64,000 bases of DNA, taken from positions 1 to 64,000 of the forward strand of contig NW_026615360.1 of the NCBI RefSeq assembly GCF_000801105.2, written 5' to 3'. Made by a program: the position numbers and the translations under genes. The notes below the pieces were generated by a model. The model did not search any database. It saw only the letters and a list, made by a program, of their open reading frames with translations, and was not told the origin of the DNA. Numbering within the stretch: the stretch's first letter is position 1; each line of letters starts with the position of its first letter. This document shows, in pieces, positions 57,640 through 64,000 of the stretch. This stretch comes from Raphanus sativus (taxonomy: Eukaryota > Streptophyta > Magnoliopsida > Brassicales > Brassicaceae).

Positions 57640-58050
57640 GACTAGAAGAGTGTGCTAGATGTGTTTCCTCGTGATAAGTTTAGATAATCAGACTGAAATA
57701 GAGTAACCGATGTAACAAAAAATCTAAGAAAAGAAGCATTCTTAGCTAAAGAATCGTCAATACCATTTTGCTCTCTTGAAATATCGAAAATCTTGAAATC
57801 TGAATAACATATCTGAAATGTCTGACTTATTTCCAATTCCGTTTCAAAATTCGGTCAAGCTTGTGGTTCTTTTAGCATTGCAATCAGACTCCTTATAATC
57901 TGTCTCAAAGTGTTGACAATTTGAATGTTGAAACATATTCTAACCCATCTTATTGCTTCTACCTCTTTGTGCAATGCAAACACTCGATGTCTTAAGTTTT
58001 GATCCCCATTAGTAGATGTGGTTTCTTATGATAAGGAATCTGAACCTACT
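57640..58050 (-). pseudogene. LINE RNase H-domain relic
   Basis: On the minus strand: FALHKEVEAIRWVRICFNIQ, LIAMLKEPQA, stop, PNFETELEISQTFQICYSDF, KIFDISREQNGIDDSLAKNA. This is the end of a plant LINE ORF2 (RVT_3 type RNase H). TGA replaces Trp in PQAWPNF. No tail or target duplication was identified. Confidence 0.65.
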
Positions 58051-58085
58051 ATTATTATTTAAAAAAAGAAACATGTATTCAAGTG

Positions 58086-59630
58086 TGTTGATGTAAAGAT
58101 GTCTGTCCTGAAGTAGTCGTTGACGTAGTTGCTGAAGCAGACGTCGTGTTGAGTGATGAAGACCATGTGGAGTCAAGGTGCTGAGCTAGAGTCGTGTAGA
58201 CTTGGAGAGTAAGCGTGTATCTTGGAGAAAAGGCAAAGAGGAATAAACTTGGGGAGCAAGTTTATGACTTAAAGGAAGAGGAATAAGTGCATTCCAGGAA
58301 AAGGAAAGTCGCACTTATTGATATGGAAGATGTTTCATATTGTGGTTCAGGGTTTCGGGAACGTGGAGACTAATATAAGATAGCTATGGGGTCGTTTCTA
58401 GAGAGACAGAGACACAGAGGCTGATCTTATAGAGAGAGAGAGAAGCACTTGGAAGTGTTCTGGGTCGTGCTGAAGCAGGGGCTGAAGTACTTGACGGTAG
58501 AGAGACATAAGCGGGTAGCTTATAAGTCTTTCAGTAGCAGCTGTTAGAGTGTTAACAGGCTAGCGAGGCTGATTAAGCAGATCTTGTAACTGAGTGTATA
58601 AGGCGACCGAGCTTGTCTTGGTATTCGGTCGCTATAGCGACCGAGCTTGTCTTTGAGTTTAACTTTCTGCGAGTAACCTAGGGTTTTTCCGCAGTTATTG
58701 GGGGAGCAAGTTTATTTTTTCCGAAACGTTTTCGAAGAAATCGTCTTGGTCGAACCCTTATGCGCTGAGATTTCTCCAACTCGGTAATAAAAAGAATTTC
58801 ACGGGGTTATAATTTTTTTTATCGTTGCCCTTTGTGTTTAGAGGAAAAAATCACGAGCTCGATTTAGTTCTCTTACTGTGACGGAAGGTCATGACTAAAT
58901 TTTTGTTTTTGTTGAATACTACGGCGTTTGCGTAAGCGTTGGCCGTAGGGGCAGTCAGTGCTGCGAGTTTGTCTTTTATATTTGTGTACGTCTTTCTGAT
59001 CAAGCGTTTTGTGGCTATGAGTAAGAATAATCCGTGACCCCCTCCTTCTAGCGCCAAACTGTGGGAACCGAAATTCGCACCGTCAATATTTCGTATATTT
59101 TAGGAAAGTAGGAAAACCCTAATTTCCCAGAGGTCCCGGATTTCTGAGAAACCACACGTCAAGCAATCAGAACACGATAATAACGGAAAATAAAAATAAA
59201 AATCATAAAAGAGAATAAGTGCATTCCAGGAAAAGGAAAGTTGCACTTATTGATATGGAAGATGTTTCATATTGTGGTTCAGGGTTTCGGGAACGTGGAG
59301 ACTAATATAAGATAGCTATGGGGTCGTTTCTAGAGAGACAGAGACACAGAGGCTGATCTTATAGAGAGAGAGAGAGAAGCACTTGGAAGTGTTCTGGGTC
59401 GTGCTGAATCAGGGGCTGAAGTACTTGACGGTAGAGAGACATAAGTGGGTAGCTTATAAATCTTTCAGTATCAGCTGTTAGGGTGTTAACAGGCTAGCGA
59501 GGCTGATTAAGCAGATCTTGTAACTGAGTGTACAAGGCGATTTCTAATAAAGCTATTGGTGTGTGCTTGTGTATTTTGTCTCTCTTGGTTTACCTTCTGT
59601 ATTACTATTGTTGTGTCATCTTTGCACTAA
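58086..59630 (+). repeat. Rearranged 5' LTR of the gag-only copia
   Basis: 58086-58606 matches the 3' LTR; 58603-59214 is gypsy-derived; 59214-59540 repeats 58282-58606; then the LTR continues to about 59630. Confidence 0.8.
58603..59214. repeat. 612-bp copy of LARD-like leader plus LTR end inside the copia LTR
   Basis: Collinear without any gap with 53203-53814 (constant offset of 5400) and differing at only a few positions. It includes the palindromes, leader frame, primer site and LTR terminus of the LARD-like element. Short homologies at both joints (GCGA; AGAGAATAAG-like). Confidence 0.9.
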
Positions 59631-59634
59631 TAAG

Positions 59635-59646
59635 TGGTATCAGAGC
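59635..59646 (+). promoter_or_regulatory. Primer-binding site, tRNA-iMet type
   Basis: TGGTATCAGAGC near the end of the 5' LTR. Confidence 0.85.
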
Positions 59647-59684
59647 GGGTCACCTAAGTTACTGGTGTGATCCTAAAGGTGAAG

Positions 59685-61732
59685 ATGGACACGGTTGTTT
59701 CTGTGCAGAAGGCAATCATGTTGAATGCGGACCAGTATGGTCATTGGAAGGCTCGCATGAAGCAGTTGATTCGAGGAATCAATGAAGATGCGTGGACAGC
59801 TGTGGAGACTGGTTGGGAGGAGCCTACCATAGTCACATCAGATGGGAAGAACCTAAGCCAAAGAAGGATTGGTCAGAGGCAAAGCGCAATGCATCAAAAT
59901 TTAATGCAAAGGCATTGTCGACGATTTTTGGAGCTGTTGAAGTAGAGCAGTTTCAGCTGATTCAGGGGAGTACTTCAGCTAAAGAGGCGTGGGAGATCCT
60001 GCTGAATTCGTTTTAAGGAGATGACAGTGTCAAGAGGACACGTCTGGATCATCTTGGGTCGCAGTTTGAGAATCTCATGTGGTCAGATGCAGATACTGTG
60101 GCGAGCTTCAGTGCCAAACTCAGTGATATGGCGCATGAAGCATGTGTACTTGGAAAGAAGTACAAGGAGAAAAAGCTAGTGAAGAAGTTACTACGCTGTC
60201 TTCCAGGGAGGTTTGGAGCTCACAAGGCGGTCTTGAATATGACTGCAAACACGGATGAGCTCAAGTTTGACAAAGTAGTGGGTATACTGAAGGCGGAAAA
60301 GATGGAGGGGGGCAGTAGCTCGGTTGGTACATCAGGAGGTATGCCAGGGAGTATAGCCCTTGTAGCTGATAAAGGTGGTGATGGCTCTGTGAATCTGGAA
60401 GATGTCATGGGTATATTGGCCAAATATTTTGGTAAGTTCATGAATTCCTCGGGTGGGAGGAATCAGTATGGACACCAGGGAGGTGGTCGTGACAGTAGCA
60501 GAAGGAGAGAACGTCTCAAGTGTTACGAGTGTGAAGGAGTTGGTCATATAAGGGCTAACTGTCTGGTGGTACACCGAAGGGAGCTCAAGTGCTCTGAGTA
60601 TAGAGGTGTTGGACACACACGACGTGAATGTCCAAACTCAAAGAAGAGAAAAAGTAGTCCATTGCAGTCGTCTAATGATTCAGAGTCTGAAGAAGATGAA
60701 AAGGTGAACCTTGTTACATTTGGTGCACGCAAGGAGGGATCTAGCGAATCCTCTAATTCAGATCTCAGTACATATGATGAGGAGTATCAAGTGCTGCTTA
60801 ATAAATGGTTAAGGGTCAAGGATCAGAATCTGAGATTGGAAGATATGGCTCACAAGCAGAACGAGCTGCTTGAAGAACTTGGTGAAGAACTTATGGATGT
60901 GAATGAGAAGTATGAGTCTCTTGAGCAGGAAGTTAGCAAGCTGAGGAAAGTTGCTACTGGAGAAGTTCAACAGAAGGGGCTGCCACATTTTGTGCGAGGG
61001 AGCACATCAAAAAGTGGAGCCAAAGAAGCTTGTCAGAAAGTGTATCGGGACGTACGACAAGGAGTGCGGCAGAAAGTTCTATAGCGTGTGACTGTGAGTA
61101 ACAAGCCGAAGGTGGTTCATCAGTGCAGGAACATGAAGTCCAGACAGGAGGGTCTGAAGCATGGGTGTGCAGCTGGTACAAGGAAGGAGGCTGATTGGTG
61201 CACCAGCAACTGTGTCAAGCGAACCAAGAAAACACATCGGATTTGCTGCTAGTTCTGTGGAAAGGTTGGACACAAGAAGGTGGAATGTTTTGCTCGTGAG
61301 AAGAGCAGAAACATGGCCAAGAAGGTGAATAAGGCATTCACTAAATCCAAGGAGGTTGAAGAGGTGTTTGTAGGCAAGAGTGGCTTACTTGATGAGATCA
61401 AGGAAGAGACATCAGAAGATGGATGCAGCTCAGGTAAGAGTGATCTTGAGGAAGATCAAGAAGCATCAAGTCTGGAGCAAGGACACGGAGTTGTCCATAG
61501 CACAAAGGGGAAGGAGATCGAAGTGCGTCAGGAAGTGATGCGAGATGATCTTCAGGAGGGTGATAGCGAAATCACTCCAAGGCTATATAGCAAAAAGTGC
61601 AGGGTGCACTCGGGGTGGTTGAGGAAGGGCTCATGGTCAAGGAGACGACGCATGAAGAAAGCCAGGTCCTCAACAGAAGTGGGTCGAGAGGTAGCTCGAC
61701 AGCTGCGTCAGATCGTGATGCAGTACTTGTAA
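59685..61732 (+). pseudogene. Copia-type gag gene with several CCHC knuckles and coiled coil
   Basis: ATG 59685 opens MDTVVSVQKAIMLNADQYGH, the start of a copia gag (capsid) protein. A shift near 59853 leads to PKKDWSEAKRNASKFNAKAL, a TAA after ILLNSF (60014), then FENLMWSDADTVASFSAKLS, LRCLPGRFGAHKAVLNM and DELKFDKVVGILKAEKM. Knuckles: CYECEGVGHIRANC (60523), a degenerate CSEYRGVGHTRREC with Tyr for the second Cys, and, past a TAG at 61082-61084, FCGKVGHKKVEC (61254). Between them are acidic and heptad-rich stretches (LEEDMAHKQNELLEELGEEL-like, about 60830-60950). A long acidic then basic tail ends at TAA 61730. It would package RNA. Three or more lesions make this copy inactive. Confidence 0.75.
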
Positions 61733-62038
61733 TCTATTCCGCTACAGCAGAGGCTGTATCATGATTACACATGGAGTAGCAAACGGGTTTGTTTGAAAGA
61801 CTTGACATCTAAGCATCTGTTTTAGCTTAGTATGCAATCAAGCAGGGGGAGAATGGTGACGTTCTGGTCAACTGAATTCAAGAGAATGCATATCTCATGA
61901 GGGAGAAAAGCATGGTGTGGTGCACATCTCGTGGGAGAGAAAAGCACAATTGGCATGGAAGTTTCCAGGTGGGGAACGTGGTTGTTGAACCAGAAGAATG
62001 TTGTACTTGGCCGGCACACAAAGCTAAAAGGGAGAGAT

Positions 62039-62630
62039 TGTTGATGTAAAGATGTCCGTCCTGAAGTAGTCGTTGACGTAGTTGCTGTAGCAGACGTCGT
62101 GTTGAGTGGTGAAGACCATGTGGAGTCAAGGTGTTGAGCTGGAGTCGTGTAGACTTGGAGAGCAAACGTGTATCTTGGAGAAAATGCAAAGAGGAATAAA
62201 TTTGGGTAGCAAGTTTATGACTTAAAAGAAGAGGAATAAGTGCATTTCAAGAAAAGGAAAGTTGCACTTATTGATATGGAAGATGTCCATATTGTGGTTC
62301 CTTGGAGACTAGGTTTCGGGAACGTGGAGACTAATATAAGATAGCTATGGGGTCGTCTGTAGAGAGACAGAGACACAAAGACTGATCTTATAGAGAGAGA
62401 GAAGCACTTGGAAGCGTTCTGGATTGTGCTGAAGTAGAGGCTGAAATACTTGACGGTAGAGACACATAAGCGGGTACTTTAGGAATTTTTCAGTAGCAGC
62501 TGTTAGGATGTTAACAGACTAGAGAAGCTGATTAAACAGATCTTGTAATTAAGTGTAAAAGGCAATTTCTAATAAAATCATTGGTGTGTGTTTGTGTATT
62601 TTGTCTCTTTTGATTTACCTTCTGCACTCA
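62039..62630 (+). repeat. 3' LTR of the gag-only copia
   Basis: Single-copy version of the LTR, with no gypsy block and no duplication. It lies about 330 bp upstream of the PLP2 start codon. Confidence 0.78.
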
Positions 62631-62843
62631 GAAGTTTATATCCTTTAAACAATAAAATATTTTAGTTAGGTTATAAAAGGGTTGACATGGTCCAAATAAG
62701 AAGAAAAGAAGTTCACGAAAAGTCCATTTGAATAACCAGTAAGATTGGAGCTCCAAATGGACGAAGTTACAAGTTACTTCGACGAGTAAAATATACTAAG
62801 AATGAAGACCTAGTCGAACGTTGGTACAGCAGCCCCTTTTGTC

Positions 62844-62852
62844 CTATAAATA
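62844..62852 (+). promoter_or_regulatory. TATA box of PLP2
   Basis: CTATAAATA about 115 bp before the ATG. Only about 200 bp separate it from the copia 3' LTR. Confidence 0.7.
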
Positions 62853-62958
62853 CATAGATTTTTTAACCTCTCATAATATCTCACAATAAAAGTATCCACA
62901 TAATATCTTATAATCAAAGTTATATCTTCTCAAGTATCGATAAATTGCCTTCTGTTAG

Positions 62959-63881
62959 ATGCAAATGGAGAGCCCAAAATCACCTCTTCAACCCCCAACT
63001 TATGGAAACTTAGTCACAATCCTTAGCATCGATGGTGGTGGCATTAGAGGGATTATTCCTGCCACTATCCTTGCTTTTTTGGAATCGGAACTTCAGGTAT
63101 ATTTGTCCTACCTAACCATATATCACATGGATAACACTTACTTCTATTTGGTCAACTCTAATAATGAGCTTTCGAGTTAATAGAAATTTGCAATATAATA
63201 TTTTTATTTGGTACTTATGGAATTATGGAAATCTTATAACTCTATACATACATGGATGTGCAGAAACTGGACGGAGACCAAGCAAGACTTGCAGACTACT
63301 TTGATGTTATGGCAGGAACAAGCACCGGTGGACTGGTTACAGCCATGCTAACTGCTCCCAATAAGGAAGGCCGACCCTTGTTTGCAGCCTCTGAGATTAA
63401 AGAATTTTATCTTGAGCACTGCCCAAAAATCTTTCCTCAAGATCATTTCCCATTCTCTGCCACCAAGAACTTGCTGAAGTCTTTGACTGGTCCCAAGTAT
63501 GATGGTGAATACCTTCATCGACTTATCCATGCCAAATTGGGTGATACAAGGTTGCATCAAACACTTACTAACGTTGTCATTCCAACTTTCGATATAAAGC
63601 ATCTTCAACCTACTATATTTAGTAGTTACGAGGTTTGATTTGCTTTTTATGTCTAATCAGATACTACGATATGTTCAAATATACAAAACTTTTGATACAA
63701 TAAAGAAACTATCTGTCAGGTGAAGACAAATCATCTCAAGAACGCAACCCTCGCTGACATAACAATCTCAACTTCAGCAGCGCCTACATACTTGCCTGCC
63801 CATTTCTTCGAAACCCATGATTCAGCCGGAAACGTGAAAGAATACAATCTTATTGACGGGGGAGTTGCAGCTAACAATCCG
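62959..63881 (+). CDS. PLP2: Patatin-like phospholipase PLP2 / PLA2A, exons 1-3 (partial gene)
   Basis: Lipid acyl hydrolase of the patatin family, cleaving fatty acids from membrane phospho- and galactolipids; the Arabidopsis counterpart (At2g26560) is induced by stress and pathogens. Exons: 62959-63096, 63264-63632, 63720-63881, all with GT/AG borders, giving 223 residues of a protein of about 407. Visible catalytic parts are the oxyanion loop DGGGIRG (residues 25-31), nucleophile elbow GTSTGG (Ser66), and the dyad Asp in [10 protein letters not shown] (Asp215). It opens [20 protein letters not shown]; Met3 is an alternative start in good context. No signal peptide, consistent with a cytosolic or membrane-associated enzyme. 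No lesions; the remaining exons lie past the window. Confidence 0.92.
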
Positions 63882-64000
63882 GTAAATAACAGAGATATGA
63901 AATTATAGTCATTGTAGCTTTCAACATTATTAAAATAAGAATCTATACAATAACAGTAAAAAGGAATTATATATCAACTTAGTCTAGCATTTCATGGCCT

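Larger units (their letters stand above)
58086..62630 (+). mobile_element. Gag-only Ty1-copia-type element with an enlarged 5' LTR
   Basis: LTRs begin TGTTGATGTAAAGATG at 58086 and 62039. The primer site TGGTATCAGAGC is at 59635-59646. The polypurine tract AAAAGGGAGAGA (62027-62038) immediately precedes the 3' LTR. The 3' LTR is about 590 bp; the 5' LTR is about 1.54 kb because it holds a 612-bp foreign block and a duplicated segment. The interior is 2.4 kb and carries only a gag-like gene; no protease, integrase or RT. The outer LTR ends are approximate, and no perfect target duplication was found. Confidence 0.82.

Overview
This window is plant nuclear DNA from a Brassicaceae genome, most likely Brassica or a close relative such as Raphanus. 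The evidence is two host genes that read like Arabidopsis proteins, a Kaonashi-type Mutator element with a DUF1985 gene, a Cassandra 5S-bearing LTR, and RPA/DUF223-type Helitron genes. It is mostly a repeat graveyard. Only three loci look like ordinary host genes: tRNA-Leu(UAA) at 32177, a RADIALIS-LIKE 2 (RSM1/MEE3) SANT/MYB gene on the minus strand at 35490, and the first three exons of a patatin-like phospholipase (PLP2/PLA2A) at 62959, cut off by the window end.

Layout. 0.7-4.2 kb: two divergently oriented, decayed RPA/DUF223 fragments. 5.2-24.3 kb: one old Ty1-copia element with LTRs of about 1.16 kb. Its 5' LTR is split into four pieces by a solo Cassandra LTR (TSD ATTTT), a Helitron (6085-14122) and a gypsy-type element (14392-18914, TSD TGTAG). 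The Helitron itself carries a non-coding LTR element (8417-12369, TSD AAAGC), an RPA C-terminal fragment and a MULE N-terminal fragment. The 3' LTR carries a tRNA-derived SINE. Each insertion in one LTR is absent from the other, so the two LTRs act as mutual empty-site controls. 25.0-29.6 kb: a complete Mutator-like element (9-bp TSD TTTTGTATT) with a nearly intact transposase and an antisense DUF1985 gene. 29.6-36.1 kb: AT-rich DNA, the tRNA, a LINE remnant and RL2. 36.1-44.1 kb: a full CACTA element with TNP2- and TNPA-type genes and islands of terminal-type repeat motif at both ends and in the middle.

44.4-46.9 kb: a 5'-truncated LINE with a 15-bp TSD, then a truncated copia element. 47.6-55.7 kb: a large minus-strand non-coding LTR element (TSD CACCC) with 179-bp tandem repeats and a repeated perfect palindrome. 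It landed in the terminal hairpin of a second Helitron. 57.6-58.1 kb: LINE RNase H fragment. 58.1-62.6 kb: a gag-only copia element whose 5' LTR contains a 612-bp piece of the large gypsy-type element flanked by a duplicated LTR segment. 62.8 kb to the end: PLP2.

Most coding regions are relics broken by stops and frameshifts. The MULE transposase is the least damaged, with one visible stop codon before its truncated C-terminus. Element boundaries were derived by finding TSDs, TIRs, PBS/PPT sites and matching repeats by eye; family names rest on recognised protein motifs. No alignment or database search was run.
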